From positions 1 through 36,041 of the IMG/VR virus record IMGVR_UViG_3300047562_001072: a stretch of 36,041 nt of DNA. One strand, 5' to 3'. Position 1 is the stretch's first letter. Each line of letters starts with the position of its first letter. Position numbers and translations under genes: made by a program. The notes under the pieces were generated by a model. It did not search any database. It was given only the letters and a program-made list of their open reading frames with translations, and had not been told where the DNA came from. Shown here piece by piece: positions 8,422 through 17,632 of this stretch. Source of the stretch: a virus.

Positions 8422-9029
8422 TGCCATACATCCACCAATCCGAATCCTGGGCGCGGAGTTTATTTCCGCCTGCGCCAGTTATTAACGGGGTGCAGATTTT
8501 GCCGTTGTCAATCGGGCACTTGGCATTGCTGGACATGACAGACGTCTTTTCGAGATTGCAAAACGTGATGACAGCGGGAGGCGCATTGGTTCAGGGGGTG
8601 ACGATCTGTTCTCAGCTTGTCGAAAAAACGATTGAGCAATTTAACAGGGGCACGTTTGACGCCGAGGTGGAGGAGGTCGGAAAACATATTTTCGAGGGCG
8701 ACGTCAACCAAGCTGTCAATGCGTTTGCCGAATACCTTTCAGACAGCCAAGACTCTCCAGCGTATTTCAGCAAATCTAAAAAAGGCAAATCCGGGTCTGA
8801 TTTTTGGATGAGCGTCAAGACATTGATCCAAGAGCGATTACACTTGTCTGATTATGAGATGCTCAACAGGCCGGTCACTCAATGCCTGGCGGAGTATTTT
8901 TCAATAGCGGAGATGGAGGGATGGTTGACATTGCAAAGCGCGTCAGATGCCAGCTTGAGCGAACGAGCCAAACAGGATGCGGAATGGGCGCTGGAAATAG
9001 CCAAGAAAGTGAGGTCGTCAAATGCCTAG
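8421..9029 (+). CDS. putative tail assembly chaperone
   Basis: 202 aa, mostly helical, directly before the tape measure gene, as for lambda gpG. It begins MPYIHQSESWARSLFPP with the ATG in TAATG. No -1 frameshift extension (a gpGT equivalent) is visible: the tape measure gene starts 8 nt before this stop. Its function is inferred from position. Confidence 0.5.
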   Translation: MPYIHQSESWARSLFPPAPVINGVQILPLSIGHLALLDMTDVFSRLQNVMTAGGALVQGVTICSQLVEKTIEQFNRGTFDAEVEEVGKHIFEGDVNQAVNAFAEYLSDSQDSPAYFSKSKKGKSGSDFWMSVKTLIQERLHLSDYEMLNRPVTQCLAEYFSIAEMEGWLTLQSASDASLSERAKQDAEWALEIAKKVRSSNA

Positions 9030-9975
9030 CATGGGAGAGATCGTGGCTCACTTGGGCCTGAATGATTCAAAGTTTAAAGCGGGGGTTAATAATGCCGGAA
9101 AGTGGTCGAAGTCAAAGTTTGCGGCCATTGGAACCGCTGCAGCTGGCGCGTTTGCGGCAACTTTTTCAATTCAAAAATTTACAGAATCATTAAATTTTAC
9201 AGCATCAATTCAAGAACTGGCAGAGCAAACCAGTTTAACGACTGAGGAGTTTCAGCGGCTTAGCTACCAACTCAGGCAGGTTGGAGGGAATCAGCAAGAC
9301 GTCGTCCGCGGTGTTAATACGCTGGACCGGATGATGGCCAAGGCCAGAGAAGGAAATGAGGCGGCGATCAAAGATTTTGACAGGCTTGGGATCAGTATTA
9401 AAAACGTCACTGATGAGAGCCGGCTGGATATTTTAAAGCGGATGGCGGTTGTATTTAACAACCTGGACGAGCAAAGCAGAGGTGGCGCGTTGGATGCGTT
9501 AAGGCGTTTGCTCGGGGATGATTCAGCTCGGCGGTTTGTAGCAGCTTTTAAAGAGGATTTTGTCGGAGGGTTAGCATCGGCAAAAGTGATTTCAGATGAA
9601 GTTATTTCAAACGCAAAAGCATTAACTGGCGAGCTCCAAAATTTAAATGACACTGTCATGAAAGAGCTTGCTAAGATTTTGTCAGACAATAGCGAAGAAA
9701 TTGTAAAAATAATACAATTAACAGGTATGGCGGTGGAGCAAATTGGCAATCTAGTAAACTTAATGAAGTTTTTCAAAAATCCAATGAACATTGTGACATT
9801 GCCAATAGCTGAAGCTAGAAATTTAATGATTTCAAACGCAATGTCTCAAGCAATTCCATCAAGACAAGTAAACCAAAAATCTGAAGAATATCTTAAAGAA
9901 ATGCGTGATACTTTGAAAACTATGCAATCACAGCCAGCTGTTTATGGATTGTCAGGATTTTTAATGGGTGAATAA
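9022..9975 (+). CDS. tape measure protein, short
   Basis: 317 aa. The N-terminus MGEIVAHLGLNDSKFKAGVNNAGKW is typical of tape measure proteins (each such proteins opens with a strand and 'D..KF..G...A'). A hydrophobic segment follows at about 33-50 (FAAIGTAAAGAFAATFS), then long helices. At the usual ~0.15 nm per residue it would give a tail near 47 nm, about a third of lambda. The second half of the gene is more AT-rich than its neighbours. Confidence 0.78.
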   Translation: MPSMGEIVAHLGLNDSKFKAGVNNAGKWSKSKFAAIGTAAAGAFAATFSIQKFTESLNFTASIQELAEQTSLTTEEFQRLSYQLRQVGGNQQDVVRGVNTLDRMMAKAREGNEAAIKDFDRLGISIKNVTDESRLDILKRMAVVFNNLDEQSRGGALDALRRLLGDDSARRFVAAFKEDFVGGLASAKVISDEVISNAKALTGELQNLNDTVMKELAKILSDNSEEIVKIIQLTGMAVEQIGNLVNLMKFFKNPMNIVTLPIAEARNLMISNAMSQAIPSRQVNQKSEEYLKEMRDTLKTMQSQPAVYGLSGFLMGE

Positions 9976-9976
9976 C

Positions 9977-10723
9977 ATGGCAGAATTTCTAGGCAGTCAA
10001 ATCGTTGAACAAGGTCAACAGTGGGCATGGGATCAGCAAACCGGGGACACGTTGATTCGTGCCTGGCGCGGATCTCAGCAATGGGCGACGGCATACCATA
10101 ACAGTTTGAAGGGCGCTGCCGGAGTATTACGGACAAGACTATCTCAGGACGGTGACGGGGCTGTTTACATCGTCACCGCTGAATATGGCCAGATACAGCA
10201 GCAGGCAGAGACGGACGGTAGCATTCCGTATTTCTGGGAACTGGCTGGGAACATGATCGACCGTGAAGTGACATCGAATCCAGCGTTTGACTCACTGACA
10301 AATTTTGAAAAAGCAGGCGTTAAAAATGCCATCGCTGACAACCTTGATGGCGCAAATTTAGAGACAGTTTATGCAGCTTGGAACAATCTCCAGAAGTCGC
10401 TTTACGACACGCTTTTAAACCAAGAAGCATATCAGGTCAGCTCCTACGTCCTACGAATAAACCGGACACACTCCAGCCTGTACGCCAACACAATCAGCAC
10501 GGCCAACGTCGGCAAAGTTTACACTTACGCGCAGATACAAGCAGAAGCATCCAGCATTGCCAGCCCGATCAGCGTGAGCATCAACAGCAATATCCCATCC
10601 TCTGGGGCATGGTTAAAACAGGCGCCGATCTTGACTGAGTTAAGTAACCGAAAACTACAAATGACTCAGGAATGGTGGTGGTCTGATAATTGGTCAACGG
10701 TGCTTTACGACGCAGTAACATGA
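9977..10723 (+). CDS. tail protein of unknown function
   Basis: 248 aa from the ATG at 9977 (GTG at 9968 in frame is an alternative overlapping the tape measure stop). Rich in Gln, Trp and Asn, with a pattern WAWDQQTGDTLIRAWRGSQQWATAY near the N-terminus. It lies where distal-tail or tail-tip proteins occur. No family is recognised. ATGA overlap with the next gene. Confidence 0.5.
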   Translation: MAEFLGSQIVEQGQQWAWDQQTGDTLIRAWRGSQQWATAYHNSLKGAAGVLRTRLSQDGDGAVYIVTAEYGQIQQQAETDGSIPYFWELAGNMIDREVTSNPAFDSLTNFEKAGVKNAIADNLDGANLETVYAAWNNLQKSLYDTLLNQEAYQVSSYVLRINRTHSSLYANTISTANVGKVYTYAQIQAEASSIASPISVSINSNIPSSGAWLKQAPILTELSNRKLQMTQEWWWSDNWSTVLYDAVT

Positions 10724-10923
10724 GCCTTCCAAAATTACCTCCACGATTAACCGGGCGAAGCAAGCTGACGGATTGGCTAAACGCAATGCGTGAGTACGTA
10801 TCGCGAACGATGCCACAACCGGGCACAAGCGGCCAGTCGGTGACAACACGCGGAACGGTGCGACGCGATAAGACCGGCGGCGGCGGCGGCGGCGGATCTG
10901 GAAAACCTCCGAGATGGGCCTGA
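10720..10923 (+). CDS. small proline/glycine-rich tail protein
   Basis: 67 aa. A basic N-terminal half (PPRLTGRSKLTDWLNAMREYV) is followed by a run of seven glycines and a basic tail. It overlaps its neighbours at both ends (ATGA; 10 nt). It resembles a flexible linker or adaptor between tail-tip parts. Function unknown. Confidence 0.55.
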   Translation: MSLPKLPPRLTGRSKLTDWLNAMREYVSRTMPQPGTSGQSVTTRGTVRRDKTGGGGGGGSGKPPRWA

Positions 10924-13900
10924 CATTTACAACAGCGGATACGGTAGCGACCGGGGATGAGATCAAAGGCAGTCAACTCAAAAGCCTGGCTGATGCTTTT
11001 AATGACCGCCTTCGCTCAGGGGTGGCTGATCCAACGTATCGCATCCATCATTATTTCCTTTCAGCCTGGCGCCAGATCCGAACCGGCGAGGGCCTGACCT
11101 TTCCGGCGAACTCTGAATTTCTGGAATCGTACATGCACGTTAATCCGTCTCAAGGATCATACCCGGAACCATATTTCCAGGGAGAGGGCGGTATGAATCC
11201 GGGGAACGTCATGATCCAGTTTGTCGCGGGACTGCCTGCCATCGCCTGCCAGGGTGACGAATCTCCGATTAGGTGCCAAGATGAAACGCGGATCAATATC
11301 GACATCAGCAACCCGTCCACGCTTCGCGGAAAATGGGAGCTTGCCAAACGACAGCGAGGTTACCGAGATCCAGTGGCAGAGACTCAGGTGGCTCCAGCGG
11401 TACAAGCTGCGGATCTGTATAACCTTTACCTCGGCAACTCGGTAAATGATAAGGCCTATGGCGGATTCAGCGCGCAAGGCCTGACTGGCGCAGTCATCCA
11501 AAAGACAGCGGCCAAGGCTATTGAGCGGCTTGGGTTTCAGTCATTTGTCTCAGAGTTTCGCGGGTCAACATCGCAACGGGCTGAAGACATCGACGACATC
11601 GAAAACATCGCATTCGACTTCCAACATTTTTTAACATCGCAATACCAACTCAGCCCAAACTATGGCACAGGCGGCGCTGCGGTTTATCCGAAGTTTGAAG
11701 CAACCGGCGCCACAATATCAGCCGGGGCCATTGGATCACCTCACACGATCAACGCAGAGTTTGTCCTGGGTGGCGCGTTATTTGAAGCTGAAGGTTTGAG
11801 CGGATCAGCAACGCTGACCATCAAGCGCGATGGCGTGAAATTGCGACAAGTGACTTTGACGCAAGACAGCTTGGAGTCGCTCCAGTTTTTTGACGTGGAA
11901 GCGGGTGGTGAGATCACGGTGACACTGGAGGCAGACGCGGAGTTTGAAGATAGCAACGGAAGGATCACAATCGAATGCAGCGAACTCTACGAGGTGCAGC
12001 CTGGACTTCAAGACGCGTATTTATTTCTGAGATTGGCTACAACCACCGGAAACGTCTTGGACGACTCAACCGACGCCATCGGGATCAATTACGCATCCTC
12101 GAAGCAAATCAGCGACGATTACAAAGCGTTTGGGTGCCTGATCGGGTCAAACCAAGTACCTCAGCAGGTTGTTTTTGGAGTCAACGATAATCCGGTTTGG
12201 GATGCAGCTAGAAGGCGAACGCGGGAATATGTCCGGGTCATCACTCGGGAGTCATTGATGGGGTACTCAGCCACTGCCAATAAATCAACGCTGTATTTCA
12301 AGCGCTACAAATTTATTGACGGCGAAAACTATGATATGTGGGATGGCATAGTTGACGCCATTCAGGACGATCCAGATCAGGGCGAGTACTCAAACGAGTG
12401 GCTGACGTTCTTTCAATTCAAAGGATTCAACAATTCCGAGAGTAGCATCTGGAAGCCATCTGCATACTCCGATTATTGGAGCATGTCGGAGCGGTGTCAG
12501 TTTGCGGGGCAGTCGCTGGAGAACTCTGAGAACGGCGACTACTACGATCATTTCCAAAGCAACCTGGCGCCGGAAGCGTCAACTGGATATCGGTATATAG
12601 GGACCACTAACCCGACAAACTTTTTAGACTCAGACGAGCGCTCGCGGTTTTACAAAAGCTGCAAAATTTACGCTCCTGATTACGAAGTGGAGTCAGTTAC
12701 CTCCACGAACATCGACGGCGTTGAAGCGGTGGCGGTGACTTACAAGACACGCTTTCACAGATCGGCGACGGCTCCGGCGTCAGTTGCGTTTGACATTGGC
12801 ACATGGGACATTGACCAGATCAATGAGGACGAGTATCGGACCGATGAAAACGCGATCATGTCTTACATCCTGCACGCTCAGCTTGGGGCGGCTATGGTGG
12901 CGCGTAAGACAGGGGACACTGCTACCGACTGGCAGCCGGTACTCGGGACCGATCAGCCACATGCTACAATCTACCCGCATTTCTTTTTTACCAAGCTGAT
13001 CCCGTTTGCGGGTACGGGCGAGGATGGCGTCTGGGAGCGAGACGACGCCAGACCAATAATTGACCAACTCCAGCAATGCGAACTTTATCTGCGGTGCATG
13101 TGTGAGGGTTACATCGACGGACCTGGGACGGCGTCTTACGAATGCGATCTCAACGGCTCCAGCCTATACGACTACACATTCCAAGCGCTTTGTCAGGAGG
13201 CCAACGGATTAAACCGAATCTCGTTTCTGCCAGCGGATCTTTTGACAGGTGAGACGATATCAGCGGGGCCATTACCTAACACGCTGATGTACGCTGAGGT
13301 GTTTAACCAACTGGCGCGGGCGGTTAATCTGCTGGACAAGGCGCGGGTGGCGATACCTTACAAACTGTTTTGCAAAGAGTACTTTTTCGAGACTTACCAG
13401 GACATTACAGCCGATTGGGACAACGGCGCATGCACATCCCCACCGGGATCGGTTAAAGCCGTTTGGACCGGGACAGCCCCAGCGCCATCGACTCTGACAG
13501 CGGAGACCGACTGGCAGGAATGCACGCAGCCTGGAGGTCCGGGCAACCCTTACGGATTTCAATCCACGGTCAACAGCCAGATCGACGCGTTTACCTGCGG
13601 AACGTCTGGCGCGTATTTGCTCAAATCCGAGGCGCTGATCGTTGAGTTTAGATTTGAGCCAAGAGACCCGCTATTTACGGAGGCCATTCCATCTCACATC
13701 CTGGAGTTGATGCGGGGTGGTCAAGGCGGGTTTCTTGGCTATCTCCAGACCGCCGAAACAACTCGGGAGATGTATGCGGTGGCGACGGGTGGCGAGGCGA
13801 TCGAATGCGACAGCAACCAGCTTTTCCATTCTGGCACCGGGTATAATAACAACATCATAACCAACGACTCAACCCAATGCGTTTTAATCTCCAGCGGCGC

Positions 13901-14054
13901 GTTAGATCCAGGAACCACGGCCTACAGTGGGCACTATCTGATCCGGTGGGGATCTGCGACACATCAATTTTGCTCAGGCGGTTTTAGCCGGACGCTTAAC
14001 CTGACGGCCGACCCATCAAATACCTCTTTTTTTGTGCAAGTGCCTTTGGTATAG
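10914..14054 (+). CDS. large tail-tip/adsorption protein
   Basis: 1046 aa, the largest protein here, in the place of lambda gpJ. The N-terminus GLTFTTADTVATGDEIKGSQLKSLADAFNDRL is followed by an alpha/beta region and later beta-rich parts. About twenty cysteines are spread along it (for instance QQCELYLRCMC and ECTQPGG), many for a virion protein. No catalytic motif is recognised. Position between the tape measure and the receptor-binding cluster suggests the tip hub or a central fibre. Confidence 0.6.
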   Translation: MGLTFTTADTVATGDEIKGSQLKSLADAFNDRLRSGVADPTYRIHHYFLSAWRQIRTGEGLTFPANSEFLESYMHVNPSQGSYPEPYFQGEGGMNPGNVMIQFVAGLPAIACQGDESPIRCQDETRINIDISNPSTLRGKWELAKRQRGYRDPVAETQVAPAVQAADLYNLYLGNSVNDKAYGGFSAQGLTGAVIQKTAAKAIERLGFQSFVSEFRGSTSQRAEDIDDIENIAFDFQHFLTSQYQLSPNYGTGGAAVYPKFEATGATISAGAIGSPHTINAEFVLGGALFEAEGLSGSATLTIKRDGVKLRQVTLTQDSLESLQFFDVEAGGEITVTLEADAEFEDSNGRITIECSELYEVQPGLQDAYLFLRLATTTGNVLDDSTDAIGINYASSKQISDDYKAFGCLIGSNQVPQQVVFGVNDNPVWDAARRRTREYVRVITRESLMGYSATANKSTLYFKRYKFIDGENYDMWDGIVDAIQDDPDQGEYSNEWLTFFQFKGFNNSESSIWKPSAYSDYWSMSERCQFAGQSLENSENGDYYDHFQSNLAPEASTGYRYIGTTNPTNFLDSDERSRFYKSCKIYAPDYEVESVTSTNIDGVEAVAVTYKTRFHRSATAPASVAFDIGTWDIDQINEDEYRTDENAIMSYILHAQLGAAMVARKTGDTATDWQPVLGTDQPHATIYPHFFFTKLIPFAGTGEDGVWERDDARPIIDQLQQCELYLRCMCEGYIDGPGTASYECDLNGSSLYDYTFQALCQEANGLNRISFLPADLLTGETISAGPLPNTLMYAEVFNQLARAVNLLDKARVAIPYKLFCKEYFFETYQDITADWDNGACTSPPGSVKAVWTGTAPAPSTLTAETDWQECTQPGGPGNPYGFQSTVNSQIDAFTCGTSGAYLLKSEALIVEFRFEPRDPLFTEAIPSHILELMRGGQGGFLGYLQTAETTREMYAVATGGEAIECDSNQLFHSGTGYNNNIITNDSTQCVLISSGALDPGTTAYSGHYLIRWGSATHQFCSGGFSRTLNLTADPSNTSFFVQVPLV

Positions 14055-14064
14055 TGACCAAGCT

Positions 14065-14724
14065 ATGATTACACCATATTACAAAGATGATTATGTGACG
14101 CTGTATCACGGAGACTGCAAAGAGATTGTTCCGACGCTTGGAAAGTTTGACCTGCTGCTGACTGATCCGCCTTATGGGATCAACGTGGACAAGACGATGG
14201 CAAAGCAAGGAGGCACTCAATACGGCAAAGCCGCCGCCGCGAAGCGGAACTACGAATCAACGGGGTGGGATGACAGTGCGCCGCCGCGATGGGTGCTGGA
14301 GATGCTGCGAGGCAGTGCCAGATGGCAAATTTTATGGGGCGGCAACTACTATGACGCGCTCCCCGCTGCCCGTGGCTGGCTCGTGTGGGATAAGGAAAAC
14401 GGCGACAACAACTTTGCGGACTGCGAGCTGGCATGGACGAACCTCGACATCGCGGTTAGGAAAAAAGCTCACATGTGGAACGGCATGATCCGCAAGGGCA
14501 AAGAGTCCCGTGACCATCCAACACAAAAACCGCTTGAAATAATGACTTGGTGCATCGGACTCGCCGGAGACGTGCAAACCATCCTTGACCCATTTGCAGG
14601 ATCGGGGACAACAGGACGGGCAGCAAAGGATCTCGGTAAAAAATGCGTAATGATCGAGCGGGAGGAACGATATTGCGAGATCGCTGCTAAACGCATGGCT
14701 CAGGAGGTTTTAGCTTTATCATGA
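14065..14724 (+). CDS. DNA adenine/cytosine-N4 methyltransferase (copy 1)
   Basis: 219 aa. Motif IV LLLTDPPYGI (residues about 30-39) precedes motif I DPFAGSGTTGRAAKDLGKKC (about 173-192), the beta-class order of amino-methyltransferases. It transfers methyl from S-adenosylmethionine to an exocyclic amine of DNA. The ATG at 14065 is used; the upstream ATG present in copy 2 is replaced by TAT here, and an in-frame TTG at 14032 is a less likely start. It ends with AGGAGG and an ATGA overlap into copy 2. DPPY suggests N6-adenine. Confidence 0.85.
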   Translation: MITPYYKDDYVTLYHGDCKEIVPTLGKFDLLLTDPPYGINVDKTMAKQGGTQYGKAAAAKRNYESTGWDDSAPPRWVLEMLRGSARWQILWGGNYYDALPAARGWLVWDKENGDNNFADCELAWTNLDIAVRKKAHMWNGMIRKGKESRDHPTQKPLEIMTWCIGLAGDVQTILDPFAGSGTTGRAAKDLGKKCVMIEREERYCEIAAKRMAQEVLALS

Positions 14725-15386
14725 GTGACCAAGCTATGATTACACCATACTATCAAGATGATTATGTGACGCTTTATCACGGGGACTCCGCGCAAATCCT
14801 GCCGCTACTTGGTGGCTTCGATCTCCTCCTCACTGATCCGAAATACGGAATCGGCGCTGACGCTGCCGCCGCCAATAACAAAGGCAAGTTTGGATGGAAG
14901 TACTATGGAGACAGCAACTGGGACGCCGAAAGAACGCCGCGATGGCTGCTTGAAATGGCTCTTGACCGATGCGAGGAAGGAATTGTGTGGGGAGGGAACT
15001 ACTTCACAGACTGTCTGCCTCCTCGCATGGGCTGGCTGGTCTGGAACAAAATGCAGCGAGACTTCTCGCTGGCCGATGGCGAACTGGCATGGAGTAGTTA
15101 CGACAAGGCTCTGCGAATCGCGGACATCTCACGCGGGAAGGCGAATACGGACGGGAAAGAACATCCGACACAAAAGAGCCTCGACCTGATGCGCTGGTGT
15201 ATCTGCTACGCGGAGCGGGCGGGCGGGAAGCGCATCGAAACCATCCTCGACCCATTTGCCGGATCAGGAACAACAGGACGAGCCGCGAAGGATCTTGGTA
15301 AAAAATGCGTGCTGATCGAGCGGGAGGAACGATATTGCGAGATCACAGCTAAACGGATGGCTCAGGAGGTTTTAGCTTTGGTATGA
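14721..15386 (+). CDS. DNA methyltransferase paralogue (copy 2) with altered DPKY motif
   Basis: 221 aa, clearly paralogous to copy 1. The first ~60 nt and last ~140 nt are nearly identical to copy 1 while the middle, which would hold target recognition, differs greatly. Motif I (DPFAGSGTTGRAAKDLGKKC) is intact, but motif IV reads LLTDPKYGIG rather than DPPY. The second proline usually lines the active site, so this copy may be altered or weak. Shine-Dalgarno AGGAGG lies in the end of copy 1. Confidence 0.82.
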   Translation: MSDQAMITPYYQDDYVTLYHGDSAQILPLLGGFDLLLTDPKYGIGADAAAANNKGKFGWKYYGDSNWDAERTPRWLLEMALDRCEEGIVWGGNYFTDCLPPRMGWLVWNKMQRDFSLADGELAWSSYDKALRIADISRGKANTDGKEHPTQKSLDLMRWCICYAERAGGKRIETILDPFAGSGTTGRAAKDLGKKCVLIEREERYCEITAKRMAQEVLALV

Positions 15387-15634
15387 ACTACCCACTGCCA
15401 AGATTGAGTCGTGTTATTGCTAACGCATCCAAGGCAGTTGTAAGCACCGCTAGAACCGCCATTTCCGAGCGCAGGGTCATTGTGGACGATGCTACACAAA
15501 AAAGCCGTTTGTCTTTTTGCCAAACCTGCGAGTATTATCGCGACGACGGACGATGCGCGCACGCGGGTTGCGGATGTTTTGTCAAATTTAAAACCTACCT
15601 GTATTCCCAACGCTGCCCGGCTGGGAAATGGTAA
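15383..15634 (+). CDS. Cys-rich small protein, CPxGKW type
   Basis: 83 aa. The C-terminal half has FCQTCEYYRDDGRCAHAGCG, CF and a terminal CPAGKW, giving a zinc-ribbon-like set of cysteines. The ending CPxGKW recurs in small phage and bacterial proteins of unknown role. The N-terminus is amphipathic with basic residues. It overlaps the methyltransferase by ATGA, so it is co-translated. Confidence 0.6.
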   Translation: MNYPLPRLSRVIANASKAVVSTARTAISERRVIVDDATQKSRLSFCQTCEYYRDDGRCAHAGCGCFVKFKTYLYSQRCPAGKW

Positions 15635-15637
15635 TTT

Positions 15638-16276
15638 ATGAGCGCAGCCATCACACTTTATCTCGACGTTGAAAACAAGGCGTTGGTCACAAGCCTGACA
15701 AACTCCAGCTCGTTTCGCGGGCTGGCGACGGCTTACCAGTACGCATACTTCAACTTTTACATCGTGCCCGTCAGGCCGAACGGCAACATCACCGGCACGC
15801 TGTACGAAAAGTTGGACCTAGACAACCTGACCATAAAAATGGCGATAGGCGCCAGGGCAGGCGGTGAGGATCTGCTGGCATACACGGCGCCAGGATCATG
15901 GACTAAGGTTTATGACAGCGGATCATCGGGTCCGGGATATTTCAGCGGCGCGTTTAATCTCAACACGACCGAACTTAATACGGCGATGGGGTCCAGCGAC
16001 TCCATCAGCTCATTTTTTGAGATCCAACTTGGAGACAGCTCCAACTATCGGACGGCATATAATGCAGGGATTACGATCTACGCCACGGTGATGACGTCAG
16101 GATCTGCGGCGACCCTACCGACAACAGCGGATCAGTTTTACACCAAGGAAGAGGTTGCCGGGCTGTTTGCCAAGCTGTACGGATCGGAAACCATCACACT
16201 TCAAAGCCCGGACGGAACCCGATTCCGAACCCTTGGAATTGATAACGACGGGAACGCGATTGACGATTTGATCTGA
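15638..16276 (+). CDS. virion or adsorption protein, beta-rich
   Basis: 212 aa. It begins MSAAITLYLDVENKALVTSLTNSSSF and has an N-terminal domain that looks like a beta sandwich, then a linker PTTADQFYTKEEVAGLFAKLYG and a short strand region at the C-terminus (LQSPDGTRFRTLGID). That linker helix may trimerise. It is the first gene of the fibre cluster. No family is recognised. Confidence 0.5.
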   Translation: MSAAITLYLDVENKALVTSLTNSSSFRGLATAYQYAYFNFYIVPVRPNGNITGTLYEKLDLDNLTIKMAIGARAGGEDLLAYTAPGSWTKVYDSGSSGPGYFSGAFNLNTTELNTAMGSSDSISSFFEIQLGDSSNYRTAYNAGITIYATVMTSGSAATLPTTADQFYTKEEVAGLFAKLYGSETITLQSPDGTRFRTLGIDNDGNAIDDLI

Positions 16277-17631
16277 TGAAAAAGACATTTGCATTTTTAA
16301 TACCACTGCTGATCCTGGCGTTGTTGTTTAAACCGGATTACACCGGACACGCAGCGGACCGGATCACATTGACGCTGACCATCACCAACACGCCAACGGA
16401 TGGGAACACGTTTACCCTTAACTCCGACGTCCGGACATGGGCCGATGGTGTGGTTGATCCGGGCATTCAGATCGAGGAACCTGCGAGTATCGGCGAAGCG
16501 GCGACAAACCTATTTCTCCAAGTGGCTGCAAATCCATTTAACCGGGTGATTCCGCGATGGGTGGCAACCAATGAGGTGCAGTTTATCGGGGCGACGGATC
16601 TGGCAATGGCTGCCAGCTTGTCTGGGACCTGGGGGACACTGGCATACTCAACCAACACGGTCACTCAACTGACTACGGTGCGCGTGCCTATGTCAGGACT
16701 GCCCAACAACATCCGCACAAACGAGGCAACGCTGATCGTCACAGCTCTAAACGATTACGCGCAGAATCAACTTGAGGCCGATCTGTTACCGGATGAGATC
16801 AACGCATCAACGCTTAATGTCTCCACAGCATCGACAGTTGAAAATCCTGCTATTGCGTTTGATGACGGAACCGGGTTGTACACCACCGGAGGCACGCCAG
16901 GCGTATATTTTACAGTCAGCTCTAACGCCGTCGCACAGATCGACGCGGGAAGCATCATCCAGGGAGCATCGACCGCCAAGGCAGAGATCACTACCGACAC
17001 TCCATCGGGCACAGTGCCAAGTATCCTCCCGCGATCCAGCTATTCAGATACCGGACTTGGGGCGAGCGCAACGGACACGCTGACGCTGATCGCTGGCGGT
17101 GTTGCAGGGGTGGATATTGGATCAACCAATGTGATCGTCAACACATGGCTCCAGGCATCCAGCGGGCGTCTTGACGGGCTGACGGTGACAAACTCCACGA
17201 TCCAAGGCAGCACGTTAACCACTGGAACATACAGCGGAACGATCGGACTATTGACAGGCGGCGACATCTCCGAGACATCTGTCTCTAACGTGGTCCACAT
17301 TGGTAAAGTCAACATGACGCTGACCAGTTCGACAAGCCTTGCAAACAGTAACGCTGACGTCAATTTTGGCGACGTCAACACAGTTGTCATTAGGTCAGGG
17401 CCGAGCGCAGCGTTTACGATCAGCTCCATCGTCGGGTCATCCTCCGGGCGCATGTTGCGATTGATAAACAAGACAGGGCACAACATGACACTCAGCGATT
17501 TGACCGGGACCGCTACCAATCAGATCGACACTCTAACAGGGTCCGACTACACAACGACCGGCAACGGCGCAGCGACGCTTATCTATGATCTCACAGATAC
17601 TAAATGGATTTTAATCTCAACCCGCGACTAA
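16276..17631 (+). CDS. fibre-like beta protein with N-terminal signal peptide
   Basis: 451 aa. Residues 1-27 form a textbook Sec signal peptide: MKKTF, a hydrophobic core AFLIPLLILALLF, and a cut site near GHAA. The rest is Ser/Thr/Asn-rich with repeated strands, like phage fibre shafts (LDGLTVTNSTIQGSTLTTGTYSGTI). A short domain ends the protein. A signal peptide is not expected on a virion protein assembled in the cytoplasm. Either it is exported, or the hydrophobic N-terminus is used for attachment. The start is in TGATG. Confidence 0.6.
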   Translation: MKKTFAFLIPLLILALLFKPDYTGHAADRITLTLTITNTPTDGNTFTLNSDVRTWADGVVDPGIQIEEPASIGEAATNLFLQVAANPFNRVIPRWVATNEVQFIGATDLAMAASLSGTWGTLAYSTNTVTQLTTVRVPMSGLPNNIRTNEATLIVTALNDYAQNQLEADLLPDEINASTLNVSTASTVENPAIAFDDGTGLYTTGGTPGVYFTVSSNAVAQIDAGSIIQGASTAKAEITTDTPSGTVPSILPRSSYSDTGLGASATDTLTLIAGGVAGVDIGSTNVIVNTWLQASSGRLDGLTVTNSTIQGSTLTTGTYSGTIGLLTGGDISETSVSNVVHIGKVNMTLTSSTSLANSNADVNFGDVNTVVIRSGPSAAFTISSIVGSSSGRMLRLINKTGHNMTLSDLTGTATNQIDTLTGSDYTTTGNGAATLIYDLTDTKWILISTRD

Positions 17632-17632
17632 T

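Noticed and set aside
10859-10923. Collagen-like repeat in the glycine-rich protein
   Set aside because: It is a plain run of glycines without the Gly-X-Y period.
14032-14064. Upstream TTG start for the first methyltransferase
   Set aside because: It would overlap the tail gene and add residues absent from the paralogue; the ATG at 14065 matches the internal ATG shared by both.
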